Below, one piece after another: positions 34,657 through 43,868 of a DNA stretch of 64,000 bases. The position numbers and the translations under genes were made by a program. Every line of letters starts with the position of its first letter. Positions within the stretch are counted from its first letter, which is position 1. The DNA is from Myxococcales bacterium (lineage in GTDB: Bacteria; Myxococcota_A; Polyangia; Polyangiales; Polyangiaceae), in the NCBI GenBank assembly GCA_016712525.1, contig JADJQX010000001.1, positions 744,001 to 808,000 on the forward strand, read 5' to 3'. Below the pieces are notes generated by a model. The model was not told the origin of the DNA. It searched no databases and saw only the letters and a list, made by a program, of their open reading frames with translations.

Positions 34657-35466
34657 TCAGAACGCGCAGTGGATGTGATCTTGATGGTCCGACCGGTTGC
34701 TCGGGCCGAGCACCTCGACCCCGCCCAGGTCGCGGCACGCCTGCATGAAGCCGCGCGCCGCGGCGCTGTCCCCCGAGATGATACGGCCGTTGATCTCGCC
34801 CACGTCGATCGCGCGGCCCGCGTAGTGGAACGAGCCAGGCGAGTGGGCCGCGCCCGCGATCGCCGTGACGAAGTAGCGGTAACCATACTTCTCCCGGAGC
34901 GCGATCATGGCCGAGACGAGCTTCGTCGAGAGGGCCACACGACCGCAGGGCGCACCGCCATGGCAGCTCTGTTTGGCGCTCCTCCCCGCGGCCGCGTCGC
35001 GGATGTTACTCAGCGCGTCGGCCCCGTCGTTCCTGCCGAACGTGGTGTCGTAGAGCTCAATCTGTTTCGACGTGTGATAGCTCAGAATTCGCTGCGCCCC
35101 ACTACCCGACACGGCGCTGGGCTTTCGGAGGTACTGGCCCGACACCCACCCCGTCTTCCCATTCCACGATACGCCGTACCAGTTCGCGCGGGGGCTCGCC
35201 GCGGCGCTCTTGACGACCGTCCCTCGCGGGATGACCTGGAGGACGTCCGCCGAGGGGCTAGGCGAGCTGCGGTGATTGAGATCCGCGGTGGTCTCGAGGT
35301 CGGTCCCGACGGCGAAGCTCCCGCTCAGGGCCTCGGAGCTCTCGTCGGCGTTCTGCCCCTCTTCTGCCCCAGCGACCTCTTCCTCTCCGAGCTCCGCGGA
35401 ACATCCGGAGATCGACACCATCGAGAGGGAGCAAGCGACGACGACGGCCAGCGAGCGAACGTTCAT
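34657..35466 (-). CDS. Lipoprotein with SH3b domain and M15-like DD-peptidase domain
   Basis: A 269-aa lipoprotein (lipobox SISGC). An SH3b-like wall-binding segment (TADLNHRSSPSPSADVLQVI, WYGVSWNGKTGWVSGQYL) precedes a D-Ala-D-Ala carboxypeptidase-like domain. Zinc-ligand motifs FHYAGRAID (His-x6-Asp) and DHIHCAF are present. It probably trims peptidoglycan cross-links or stem peptides. The start at 35466 follows a GGAGGTC sequence. Confidence 0.8.
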   Translation of the reverse strand: MNVRSLAVVVACSLSMVSISGCSAELGEEEVAGAEEGQNADESSEALSGSFAVGTDLETTADLNHRSSPSPSADVLQVIPRGTVVKSAAASPRANWYGVSWNGKTGWVSGQYLRKPSAVSGSGAQRILSYHTSKQIELYDTTFGRNDGADALSNIRDAAAGRSAKQSCHGGAPCGRVALSTKLVSAMIALREKYGYRYFVTAIAGAAHSPGSFHYAGRAIDVGEINGRIISGDSAAARGFMQACRDLGGVEVLGPSNRSDHQDHIHCAF

Positions 35467-36013
35467 GGGAGACCTCCGAGCGTGGGGCGGACCACCGGAC
35501 TACTGCGACGGACGTGCCACCGCGCGAAAGCGCGACGGAGCGCGTGCTCGAACGCGTACCCGCGCCGAAAAGCTCGCTCTTCAGGCCTTCCGACGACGAC
35601 CGCTGACGCGACGGAGCGCGGGCACCTTCCGTTCCTCGGGTGGGCGATCGCTGCACCGGCGATCGGCGCCACGTCGGGCCTGACCTCCGCGATCGTCGGG
35701 AAATCGCATCGGGCGAGGGGCGCGAGGCCTGGCACGCTCGGTGCTCACGTCCACCTACATCGCCGTCGCCTCTGTCTCCGCGCTCCACGCGCCGGCGCCG
35801 GTGGGGGCGGCCACGTCGATCTCGACGCCTTCGTGCGCGAGCTCCCCGAAGTGACGCGGACCACGGCACGCGCCGTCCTGTGCACGAGGAGCACGGCACT
35901 CCTCAGGCACACTTCGATCCTCGTCTACGATTCGGACAACTTGGCATTGCGGGCATCGGCGCGAGTGCTACGAAGGCGCCCCGCTCGGCGCGATCGACCC
36001 TCGAGGTATCCCT
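35467..36013. other. Non-coding gap
   Basis: This 547-bp stretch lies between the divergent M15-like and Cys-rich lipoprotein genes. Open frames here lack start signals and family features. No REP copy, clear promoter or terminator is seen. Confidence 0.4.
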
Positions 36014-36814
36014 ATGAAGCTCCTGCACACGTCCCTGTCCTCGGTGTTCGCGGTCCTCTGCGTCGCCGCGTGTGCGAACGGCCAAACCTCTCCCCGGCCC
36101 GAACCTCGAGGCGATTCGTCGGAGGACGCGAGCGCACCATCGACGCCCAGCTCCGACGCATCGACCGAGCCGGATTCGGCACGTCCAGAAGACGCCGAGA
36201 CCGACGCGACGTCGTGCGACTCACCGTGCGGCCTCGCCCCTCAGTGTGGGTGCAGCGCCTCCCAGACGTGCGACGTGAGCGCGACCGATGGAGCGCGGAG
36301 CTGCGTAGGCGCCGGGGTCGCGCCGGCGGGAAGGGGGTGCCTCGGCACCTTCGAGTGTGCGCGTGGCCTCGTCTGCGTGAGCGGGGTCTGCCGCGAGCCG
36401 TGTGCGGCGCCAGGGAGCGCCTGCGGTGGCCCGTCGCAGGGCGCCTGCCGCGAGTACCCCAAATCCGACGCCGACGCCGGGTCGGTGTCCGTCGCGGCGT
36501 GCGGCGTCGTGTGCGACTACACGAACGAAGCCTCGTGCGGCTTCAAGCCCGGGGACCTCGCCGCCTCCGGCTGCGTCTTTCGAGAGGACACGGGCACGGC
36601 CGAGTGCACGAAGGTGCGCGATGTCCAGCTCCAGTCGGGGGTATGCGAGCGTGACGCCGAGTGCGGGGCGGGGCGGGTTTGTGTCGCCACCTCGATGGGT
36701 TTTCGCACGTGCCGAAGGCTCTGTCGCCCCGGAGACCCCAACGCGTGCGGAGGATGCGGCCCGTTCCCCACGGCGCGCGTCGTCGCCGGGGTGACGTTCG
36801 GCTACTGCCCCTGA
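36014..36814 (+). CDS. Cys-rich lipoprotein with EGF/TB-like motifs
   Basis: A 266-aa lipoprotein (lipobox VAACA, then an Asp/Ser/Thr linker). About 24 Cys follow in small knots such as CDSPCGLAPQCGCSASQTCD, FECARGLVCVSGVCREPC, CERDAECGAGRVC and TCRRLCRPG. These disulfide-rich modules are typical of Polyangia surface proteins. Function unknown. Confidence 0.75.
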   Translation: MKLLHTSLSSVFAVLCVAACANGQTSPRPEPRGDSSEDASAPSTPSSDASTEPDSARPEDAETDATSCDSPCGLAPQCGCSASQTCDVSATDGARSCVGAGVAPAGRGCLGTFECARGLVCVSGVCREPCAAPGSACGGPSQGACREYPKSDADAGSVSVAACGVVCDYTNEASCGFKPGDLAASGCVFREDTGTAECTKVRDVQLQSGVCERDAECGAGRVCVATSMGFRTCRRLCRPGDPNACGGCGPFPTARVVAGVTFGYCP

Positions 36815-37273
36815 CAGGCTGTTGATTGTCTCTGTCCCCGGTCGGGGAATTCCGAGGCTCGCCCTCGTCCGCGGTCGTCGTTTCCAACGTCACGCTCGAT
36901 GTCCGTGGGCCCGCCATCCATCGGATCGTCGGCTCGGCGCGAGCGGGCTATGGGCGAATTGGATTGGCATTCCTCTATTCCCTCGAAGAGTCGACGGCAA
37001 CTCCATGCGTCAGCGCCTGGGAGCGCTCGGCGTTCGAGGATTTTCGACACGATCGGACCGTCACTCGAGGAACATAGCTATCCTCTTGCAGGAGCTTCCT
37101 GTTCCTATCGAATCGCCCCGGCCTGGCTTCGAGTTTTTCTGGAATCATCCGCCGCCACGATTCCTTCGAAGTGTCGTACGGTTCCATCCCCTCGAGCGGA
37201 GGGCGATCGTGATGATCCAAGCCACTCACTCGTGGCATGTTCGTTGCTGAGCGGCGCGCGAAAGGTAGTACTC
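36815..37273. other. Intergenic region with relaxed composition
   Basis: A 459-bp gap with more A/T than its surroundings (for example near 36951-36990 and 37075-37150). Short open frames cross it but none has a Shine-Dalgarno or recognisable product. It may hold a decayed gene or the promoter of the downstream lipoprotein pair. Confidence 0.4.
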
Positions 37274-38338
37274 GTGCGCACCAAAACTCCCCTCGTCCTC
37301 CTCGCGATCGCGCTCTCTCCCCTCGCCGTCTTCGCGGCCTGCACCGACGCCGTCACCGCCGACTCGGCCGACTCGGGGGTGCCGCCGACCCCGACGGACA
37401 CGACGCCGACGCCCACGACCACCCCGACGGGCTCGGCCCCGGAGGACGCCGCGAAGCCCGACCGCGCGATCGCCCCCGATGTTCGGCAGCGCATCGACGC
37501 GTACGACACGGCCCTCGCCAAGGCCGTGTGCGGCAAGATCACCACGTGCTGCAACGACGCCGACCGCGACCTCTTCGCTGGCCAGTTCAAAGAGGCTCCC
37601 TACAAGAACACGACCCCCCTGACGAACGAAAATTGCGAGACCGTGCTCAAGGCCTCGTACGACGCGCTCTACCTCCAGAAGTGGGGCGTCTCGGCCTCGG
37701 TCGGGAACATCGTGTTCGACGACGCGAAGGGTCAGGCGTGCATCGCGAAGGTCGCCGCGGCGACGTGCGGGACGACGCTCACGAGCGTCCTCTTCGACGG
37801 TGCCTGCTTCGGCATCCGCGGGAACGAGGTCTTCCGCAAGGTCGGCGCGCTCGGTGCCGCCTGCGACGACATCGGCGATACGACCTTCATCGGCGAGTGC
37901 GATCCGGCCCAGGGCTACTGCAACGAGAAGAAGAAGTGCACGGCGTGGCGGAAGACGGGGGAGTCGTGCGGCATCCTCCTCAACGACGCGGGCCCCGCCG
38001 AGCGCCTCTTCTGCGCGCCCGGGACGAACTGCGACGGCCAGACGCTGCGCAACCCCGGGAAGTGCAGCGGCCCCGCGCGCAACGTCGCGCTCGGTGAGAC
38101 GTGCACGGCGCAGACGGGCCCCGATCTCGTCTGCCCGGCCGGGTCGTACTGCGACGTGCTCGGGACGGGAAAGTGCACCCTGGCCAAAGCGAACGGGGAA
38201 GCGTGCGGCGCCGACGACGAGTGCACGGCCCCAAGGCCTTTCACGTGCCTCGCCCCGCGTAGCGACGCCGACGCCGGCGCCGACGCCTCGACGGCACGCG
38301 TCTGCGGGAGCACGGCGTACTGCGGAGGTCGGCAGTGA
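37274..38338 (+). CDS. Cys-rich lipoprotein
   Basis: A 354-aa lipoprotein (signal LVLLAIALSPLAVFAAC, then a Pro/Thr linker). An N-terminal helical region with CGKITTCCND and NENCETVLKAS is followed by Cys-knot motifs (GECDPAQGYCNEKKKC, PAGSYCDVLGTGKCT, ACGADDECTAP). This layout recurs in Myxococcota as surface proteins of unknown role. GTG start at 37274 with AAAGG upstream. Overlaps the next gene by GTGA. Confidence 0.75.
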   Translation: MRTKTPLVLLAIALSPLAVFAACTDAVTADSADSGVPPTPTDTTPTPTTTPTGSAPEDAAKPDRAIAPDVRQRIDAYDTALAKAVCGKITTCCNDADRDLFAGQFKEAPYKNTTPLTNENCETVLKASYDALYLQKWGVSASVGNIVFDDAKGQACIAKVAAATCGTTLTSVLFDGACFGIRGNEVFRKVGALGAACDDIGDTTFIGECDPAQGYCNEKKKCTAWRKTGESCGILLNDAGPAERLFCAPGTNCDGQTLRNPGKCSGPARNVALGETCTAQTGPDLVCPAGSYCDVLGTGKCTLAKANGEACGADDECTAPRPFTCLAPRSDADAGADASTARVCGSTAYCGGRQ

Positions 38339-39036
38339 GCGCCCGATCCGTCCTCGTCGCGCTCGCGCTCGCGGGCGCGGCCTGCTCTTCGGCGGTCACC
38401 ACGGAGCCTACGCCCGCCCCGTCGGGGTCACTCCCCGAGGCCGCCCCTCCCGCGCGGCCCGCGGTCGAGGCCGAGCTCGCGCGATTCCTCACGGGCTCCT
38501 TCGACTCGAAGGATCAGGCAGCATCCGACAAGAGTTACTTCGAGATCTCGCTCGAGATCTGCCCCATCGACGCGAAGGAGATCGGGGAGCGTGTCCTCTA
38601 CGTGGAGCAGGCGCGCGTGGGGTCCGCGCCCTACCGCCAGCGGCTCTACGTCATCGACCGAAAGGACGAGACGACCGCGGTGTCTCGCGTGTTCGAGCTG
38701 AAGGCCCCGAAGAGCTGGGTAGGTGCGTGTGCGCGCGCGGAACGCAAGGCGAGCCCCGCGGACGCCGACGAGAAGGTCGGGTGCAGCGTCGAGATGCACC
38801 GCGTGGGAGACGCGTTCGAAGGCGCGACGCCCGATCTCGCGTGGACGGGCTCGAGCTTCGAGAAGAGCTCGGGGAAGGTGCGCTGCCCGAGCGAGCTCAA
38901 CGGCGCCACGTACGCCTCCTCCACGGTACGCCTCGAGGAGAACCTCATGGTGTCCTGGGATCGCGGATACGACGACGCGGGGAAGCAGGTCTGGGGCGCG
39001 ACGGCCGGCGGCTACCGCTTCGTGCGCCGACGCTGA
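38335..39036 (+). CDS. CpcT/CpeT-like lipoprotein
   Basis: A 233-aa lipoprotein (lipobox GAACS). The mature part resembles the CpcT/CpeT chromophore-lyase fold: LARFLTGSFDSKDQA, YFEISLEICPI, VLYVEQARV and PYRQRLYVI match its hallmark blocks. In cyanobacteria this family attaches bilins to phycobiliproteins. No phycobiliprotein or bilin gene is in this window, so here it is probably a lipocalin-like carrier with another ligand. GGAGG precedes the GTG start. Confidence 0.7.
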   Translation: MSARSVLVALALAGAACSSAVTTEPTPAPSGSLPEAAPPARPAVEAELARFLTGSFDSKDQAASDKSYFEISLEICPIDAKEIGERVLYVEQARVGSAPYRQRLYVIDRKDETTAVSRVFELKAPKSWVGACARAERKASPADADEKVGCSVEMHRVGDAFEGATPDLAWTGSSFEKSSGKVRCPSELNGATYASSTVRLEENLMVSWDRGYDDAGKQVWGATAGGYRFVRRR

Positions 39037-39212
39037 CGGCGTGCTCTCGCAACTCGGCTCGTCGGTGGCGACCCTGCCGGAGGGCGCCGCCCCGAGCCGT
39101 CCCAACTCCGGGAACGAGCCCGCGGTGCGTCATGGTCGAGCTCGACAAGAACCGCGGGGCTCCCCTGCACTTCACCACCACGCGAGGGTAAGGTCGCGTT
39201 AGCCTAAAGGTC

Positions 39213-40088
39213 ATGGTTCGGCGCGCTCACGCTTGGGGACGCACGAATCCCCGGCAGCGCTCGGCCGTCGTGGGCATCGTCGCGGCGTTCCTCGTGGGGA
39301 TCCATCCGTCCGGGGCCATGGCTCGCTCGAGCACGTCGGCCACGTGCGCTGCGGCGGCCGAGCGCGGCCAGGCCCTCCGCGACGAGGGCAAGCTCGGCGC
39401 GGCGCGAGAGGCGTTCGCGCAGTGCCTCCGCCCCGAGTGCCCGAAGGTCATCGCCACCGAGTGCGCGACCTGGTTCGACGACGTGGGGGCGCGCCAACCG
39501 TCCGTCGTCGTCGCCGTGCGCGACGAGCGGGGTCTCGACGTCGTCGGAGCCACGATTCGAATCGACGGAGCCGCCCGCGACGACGCGGGAAAAGGGCGCT
39601 CCGTGCCGCTCGATCCGGGTCCCCACACCGTCGAGACCATCGTCGACGGAAAGCCGCTCTCTCAGCGCTTCGTGATCCGCGAGCGCGAGAAAGACCGAAG
39701 CGTCGTGCTCGAGCCGCCGCGCGCGAGAGCACCAGTAGCGCCCTCCACGCCACCACCACGGTTCCTCGAGGAGCGGCCCATCCCCGTGGTTTCGTACGTG
39801 CTCGGGGGCGTGGCCGTCGTGCTCGGCGCGACCGGCACCATCTTCGGGGTGAGCGCCGCGAGCGACTACGCCAACCTCGAACGCACCTGCCCTGGTCAGT
39901 GCTCGGACACCGACATTCTCGGCCTCCGAGCGAAGACGGTGACGGCCGACATCGCGTTCTCCTTGGGACTCGCCGCCGCCGTCGGAGCCGTCGTGGTCTA
40001 CGTGGTGCGCCCTACGATCCTCAGGCCCGCTCCCGTCGAGAAGGCCTCGGCCTGGATCGACCTGAGCCGCGGGATGGTACGGTTCTGA
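39213..40088 (+). CDS. Exported membrane protein with PEGA-like and two-helix C-terminus
   Basis: A 291-aa protein with a signal peptide, then a Cys-containing helical unit (CAAAAERGQALRDEGKLGAA, AFAQCLRPECPKVIATECAT). A PEGA-like beta segment follows (ATIRIDGAARDDAGKGRSVP, LDPGPHTVETIVDGK), with two C-terminal transmembrane helices. This Polyangia-type family is usually near kinases or lipoproteins and has no known function. AAAGG precedes the ATG. Confidence 0.7.
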   Translation: MVRRAHAWGRTNPRQRSAVVGIVAAFLVGIHPSGAMARSSTSATCAAAAERGQALRDEGKLGAAREAFAQCLRPECPKVIATECATWFDDVGARQPSVVVAVRDERGLDVVGATIRIDGAARDDAGKGRSVPLDPGPHTVETIVDGKPLSQRFVIREREKDRSVVLEPPRARAPVAPSTPPPRFLEERPIPVVSYVLGGVAVVLGATGTIFGVSAASDYANLERTCPGQCSDTDILGLRAKTVTADIAFSLGLAAAVGAVVVYVVRPTILRPAPVEKASAWIDLSRGMVRF

Positions 40089-40089
40089 C

Positions 40090-41238
40090 ATGCGGACGAG
40101 AGCGATCGCCGGCTCGGCGCTCAGCATCCTCGCGCTCGCGGCCGGCTGCACGCTGATCTACGACGCGGGCGATTTCGAGGCATCCACGGCAGTCCCAGAG
40201 GCGGGCCCGATTCCCGACGGAGCCACGCAGGTCCCGGATCCGTGTGAGCACGCCATCCCTCGAGGCCGCCCCGACGCCACGGCCACGGGCCCCAGACAGA
40301 AGTACGTATTCGCGCTCTCTCACCTCGCACTCGTGGCCGGCAACGCCGACCGCATCGGGTACGACCTCGACGGCGTCTGCACGTGCGACTCGAGACCTGG
40401 AGCGTCGCGAGGAGGAGCCTCGTCGTGCGTCCCGAAGCGCCCCGACCAACCCACCTGCGACAACGAAGGGGGCCGCGACAACGGCGCCGCCGCGCTCTTC
40501 GCGCGAATCTTCCAGAACCGTGCAGACGCCTCGGTCGACGTCGGCTTCGACCTCTCGGTGGCCGAAGGGGTCGAGTCGCTCTTGGTCGAGCTCGACGAGC
40601 TCGAGGGCGTCGGCGACGATCCGAACGTGCTCGTCGCCATATACGACTCGCCGGGCCTCGACCCGCCGGCCGCATGCGACGCCGGGCCTGCTGGCGACGG
40701 CGGCGTGAGCTCCTCGGGGAGACCCAAACCCGCATGGACCGGGTGCGACGCTTGGCAAGTGAGCGAGCGCTCCGTCATCGGAGCCATGCCACGCACCTTC
40801 ACCCGGGAAGCCTGGGTCACGGGTGGCAAGCTCGTCGCTCGCATCGACCCTCTCCGCCTTCGCATCGGGAAGAGCGATTTGCTCGTGCTCGACGCGATCC
40901 TGACGGCGACGATCGATAGGTCCAGCGCTCTGCCGCGGCTCACCGAGGGCGTCGTGGCCGGGCGCGTCCTCGCGCCCGACCTCATCCGAACCTTCTCCGA
41001 ACAAGAGATCGTCCCGGGCTTTCCGATCTGCACGAGCCCCGACAACGTGGCGGATTTCCGCGAGAGGCTCTGCAACTCGCTCGACCTCGCCGGCGCACGC
41101 GACGCCGCAGCTCCCTGCGACTCCATCTCGTTCACCGTCGAGTTCGAAGCGAAGCTCGCGCAGCGCGGGACGGTCGCCCCCCCTTCCGACGCGGGCACGC
41201 GCTGCAAAGACCTGGGCGACCTCGGCAAGTGCCCGTGA
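40090..41238 (+). CDS. Hypothetical lipoprotein
   Basis: A 382-aa lipoprotein (lipobox LAAGC). The mature part is a mixed alpha/beta domain with Cys at CTCDSRP, SSCVPK, TCDNEG and FPICTSPDN. The start is 1 bp after the previous stop, so the two genes are co-transcribed. No domain recognised. Confidence 0.75.
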   Translation: MRTRAIAGSALSILALAAGCTLIYDAGDFEASTAVPEAGPIPDGATQVPDPCEHAIPRGRPDATATGPRQKYVFALSHLALVAGNADRIGYDLDGVCTCDSRPGASRGGASSCVPKRPDQPTCDNEGGRDNGAAALFARIFQNRADASVDVGFDLSVAEGVESLLVELDELEGVGDDPNVLVAIYDSPGLDPPAACDAGPAGDGGVSSSGRPKPAWTGCDAWQVSERSVIGAMPRTFTREAWVTGGKLVARIDPLRLRIGKSDLLVLDAILTATIDRSSALPRLTEGVVAGRVLAPDLIRTFSEQEIVPGFPICTSPDNVADFRERLCNSLDLAGARDAAAPCDSISFTVEFEAKLAQRGTVAPPSDAGTRCKDLGDLGKCP

Positions 41239-41303
41239 CCGGCAGCGCGCCCCCCCCCAGCGCGCTTCGGACGACGAGCAGCGGCACGGACACACGTAGA
41301 CGA

Positions 41304-41337
41304 CGAGGTGGGTGTGGCACCCACGGGTCCCACCTCG
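41304..41337. terminator. Bidirectional hairpin between convergent genes
   Basis: CGAGGTGGG (41304-41312) and CCCACCTCG (41329-41337) form a perfect 9-bp stem. A nested alternative GTGGGTG/CACCCAC pair has a 3-nt loop. Another perfect 7-bp hairpin (AGCGCGC/GCGCGCT) lies just upstream near 41243-41265. There is no U-tract, but the position between convergent genes fits termination on both strands. Confidence 0.5.
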
Positions 41338-41343
41338 CGACCT

Positions 41344-42921
41344 TCAGCGCGCGCGGAAGAAGAGGCGCGTGAAGTTGCGCCCCATCACGTCCTTCTGCTC
41401 GCTCTCGCTGTACCCCGCGGCGGCCATGGCCGCGCGCACCTGCCCCACGTAGCCCTTCACCATGCCCGAGAACTGAGGCCCGTCGGAGCCGAAAATCGCC
41501 TTTGCGACGAGCCCATCTTCCTTGATCCGCGTCATCACGTACGGGAGCTGCGGGGTCTTCGGATCGGGCGTGAGATCGGCGCCGTTCTCGTCCTTCAGGA
41601 ACGGGCGACCGAGAGCCGATATCTCGAGGTGCACGTTCGGGTAGCGCTTCGCCAGGTCGAGCGCGTGCGCCACGGCGCGCTTGTCCCCTTGGCCCACGTG
41701 CCCGAGCACGAAAGGGACGTCCGGGTACGAGCGGAGCACCCCTTCGAAGTTGATGGGGTCGTAGCTCTCGGGCACGTTCTTGGCCGTCGGGAAGGGCGAA
41801 AACCCCGTATGGAGATACACGGGCACGCCATACTTCTTGGCGACGTCGTAGACTCCCAAATAGCGACGATCGTCGAGGGCGATCTGCTGGTGGGGGTGGG
41901 CGAGCTTTATCCCCAAGAAGAGGTCCGGCCGGCGCTCGAGGCACGACGCGAGCGCCGCATACCGCCGCGCCGCCACGCTCTCGTCCACGGTGCCGTCGTC
42001 TCGCACGAAGCCGTCGAAGAAGCTCACCGAGGCCAGGCCGAACGCCCACGGGAGCCCGTCGGCGGCGACGTTCTCCTTCTGCGTGAGCACCGACGCGAGG
42101 TCCTCGTTCGTGAAGAACCCCGTCGTTTTTTGCGTGTAGACCGCAAACAAGACGGCGTGATCGACGCCCGCCCATCGGGTCTGGTCGACGATGCCGAGCA
42201 CGGGCGCGAAGGTGTCGAGCGCGGCGCCGGAGACGCCCGGGGCGTACGGGCGCGCGAAGGGAGGAATCCCTTCGACGAAGAGCGCCTTGGTCGTGGAGGG
42301 AATTCGCCCGTAGAACCCGGGGTGAAGGTGCATGTCGACCACCCCGAGCGCATCGAGGCCGAGCGCGGGGCGCGTGGCCTTGCCTGGCGGAGCGGCGATC
42401 TCGGTCATTTCACGAGGGCTCGACTCGGGGGTGTACGGCGCGAACGCCGAAACCTGAGTCGCCGTGCCGTCGTCCGCGTACACGACGGAGAGCCCCTTCC
42501 CGTAGAACGCGAGCGTCTTGGTCGCGTCGTCCGGGGCGCCAAGGCGCGCCTCGATCGCGTCCTTCCGCTCGCCGGGGCAGGGAGAGCCGGCGCACGAGGC
42601 ACCTCGCTGCACCCCGACGGCGACGAGCCTCGACTCGTCCGTGAGGCGGTCGGCCTCCACCGAGGCGAAGACGAGCTCGAGCCCCTTCGCGGGATACCTC
42701 GCGAAGACCAACCGATTCGAGCCGGTCGCTTCGGCTTCGCCGAGCTTCGCCCTGACCGCACCGTAGGTGTCCCCCAGGCGAACGTCGGCCGCACCCAGCC
42801 CTGGCAGGAGGGTGGAAGCGGGCGCCTCCGGGACGGGGTCGGAGGGGCTCGTACACCCCGCACTCCCGGCGACGACCCCCGCTGCGACGATGGCCGCAGC
42901 GACCGCGAACGAGGTCCTCAT
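41344..42921 (-). CDS. Lipoprotein amidohydrolase-family metal-dependent hydrolase
   Basis: A 525-aa lipoprotein (lipobox GSAGC). An N-terminal ~150-residue domain (VRLGDTYGAVRAKLGEAEAT ... DAIEARLGAPDDATKT) looks like two repeats of a small alpha/beta unit. It is followed by an Amidohydro_2 TIM barrel: VVDMHLHPGF (HxH), VYLHTGFSPF, VLGHVGQGD and IFGSDGPQF supply metal ligands. Substrate unknown. Overlaps the upstream lipoprotein gene by ATGA. Confidence 0.8.
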   Translation of the reverse strand: MRTSFAVAAAIVAAGVVAGSAGCTSPSDPVPEAPASTLLPGLGAADVRLGDTYGAVRAKLGEAEATGSNRLVFARYPAKGLELVFASVEADRLTDESRLVAVGVQRGASCAGSPCPGERKDAIEARLGAPDDATKTLAFYGKGLSVVYADDGTATQVSAFAPYTPESSPREMTEIAAPPGKATRPALGLDALGVVDMHLHPGFYGRIPSTTKALFVEGIPPFARPYAPGVSGAALDTFAPVLGIVDQTRWAGVDHAVLFAVYTQKTTGFFTNEDLASVLTQKENVAADGLPWAFGLASVSFFDGFVRDDGTVDESVAARRYAALASCLERRPDLFLGIKLAHPHQQIALDDRRYLGVYDVAKKYGVPVYLHTGFSPFPTAKNVPESYDPINFEGVLRSYPDVPFVLGHVGQGDKRAVAHALDLAKRYPNVHLEISALGRPFLKDENGADLTPDPKTPQLPYVMTRIKEDGLVAKAIFGSDGPQFSGMVKGYVGQVRAAMAAAGYSESEQKDVMGRNFTRLFFRAR

Positions 42922-43373
42922 TTGTCCGCGAGCTCGACGTCGGCGGAGGCGCCCTTGTCCGCCGCGAGCGTCAGCGGCGTCGAGGCGGCTTGAATGTCGC
43001 CCGGGAGCGCCGACTGCGCTTGAGGATCGTTCCCCTCGGCCGTCATGCGAACGACGGCGACGTAGGTGCCCGCCGCCACGTTGGGCACGCGCAGGGTCGT
43101 CGGAAACGTGAGGGGCGCGCGCGCGGCAGCGACTCCGGCGGGAGGGCCTTTGGGAGGAAAGTCCGTGAAGAGCGCGACGGACAGGGCGGCGCCCTTCTTG
43201 GTGCCGGCGTACTTCACGTTGACGACGACCTCACCGGCCTTGGGCGCCCCCGAGGCCGCGCTCGACGCGGACGGAGCGGGAGCCGCGCCGGAGTCGGTCT
43301 CCGTAGCCGAGTCGGAGCAGCCGAGCGCCGCGCAGAGAGAGGCGGCGAGCACGATCGAAGTGACACGTTTCAT
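42918..43373 (-). CDS. Small lipoprotein (DUF2141-like)
   Basis: A 151-aa lipoprotein (lipobox ALGCS, Ala/Ser linker). The mature part is one beta-sandwich-like domain (VVVNVKYAGTKKGAALSVAL, RVPNVAAGTYVAVVRMTAEG) reminiscent of DUF2141 proteins, though the match is loose. AAAGGAGGAACT is the best Shine-Dalgarno in the window. Coupled to the amidohydrolase gene. Confidence 0.7.
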   Translation of the reverse strand: MKRVTSIVLAASLCAALGCSDSATETDSGAAPAPSASSAASGAPKAGEVVVNVKYAGTKKGAALSVALFTDFPPKGPPAGVAAARAPLTFPTTLRVPNVAAGTYVAVVRMTAEGNDPQAQSALPGDIQAASTPLTLAADKGASADVELADK

Positions 43374-43868
43374 AGTTCCTCCTTTGGAAATGTCCCGAGC
43401 CGAGGGCCCTTCGACGGGACGAGCTCGAGCCGCACGGAGATCTTCCGCGAGACACGGCCCGCTCCTCCCCAGACGCGCCCGGGCGGACTCCTAAATCACG
43501 GCACGACAGCACGCAATCGACAATCCGACAGGCGGCGCTACTTCGCAGTAGAGGAACGAATGCATCCTCGAAATACCGAACAAATCCGAGGGAGGAACTA
43601 CCCATTCCATGCAGGGAGGGGGCGATCTCGAGCTCGGCTCGCGGCTCGCAGGTGGGGGGATCCGGCGACGAGGCACCCGCGGTTCCTCGCGCACCAGTGG
43701 ATCGCCGGGGCTCGCATCACGCACGAATCGACCCCGCCACTTCCCTCGTCGGCGTACTCCAAGGTGCTGGTTCGATTCGAGAAATGGCCAGGATCCCGCG
43801 CAACGCCCATCGGCACACGGGGTGCAACGTGGCGAGATGGCCGCGTGGCGCGGCCCGAGGAGGTGCTC
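43374..43868. other. Divergent intergenic region
   Basis: A 495-bp gap between the divergent small lipoprotein and lysozyme genes. One part (about 43490-43610) is relatively A-rich. A GGGAGGAAC sequence precedes an ATG at 43609, but the frame is Arg-rich and gene-unlike. No repeats seen. Confidence 0.4.

Noticed and set aside
35640..36017. Protein-coding gene in the gap before 36014
   Set aside because: The frame overlaps the lipoprotein start, has no ribosome-binding site and an Arg/Pro shadow-like composition.
43760..43790. tRNA-like GGTTCGATTC motif
   Set aside because: No acceptor or anticodon stem could be formed around it; taken as chance.
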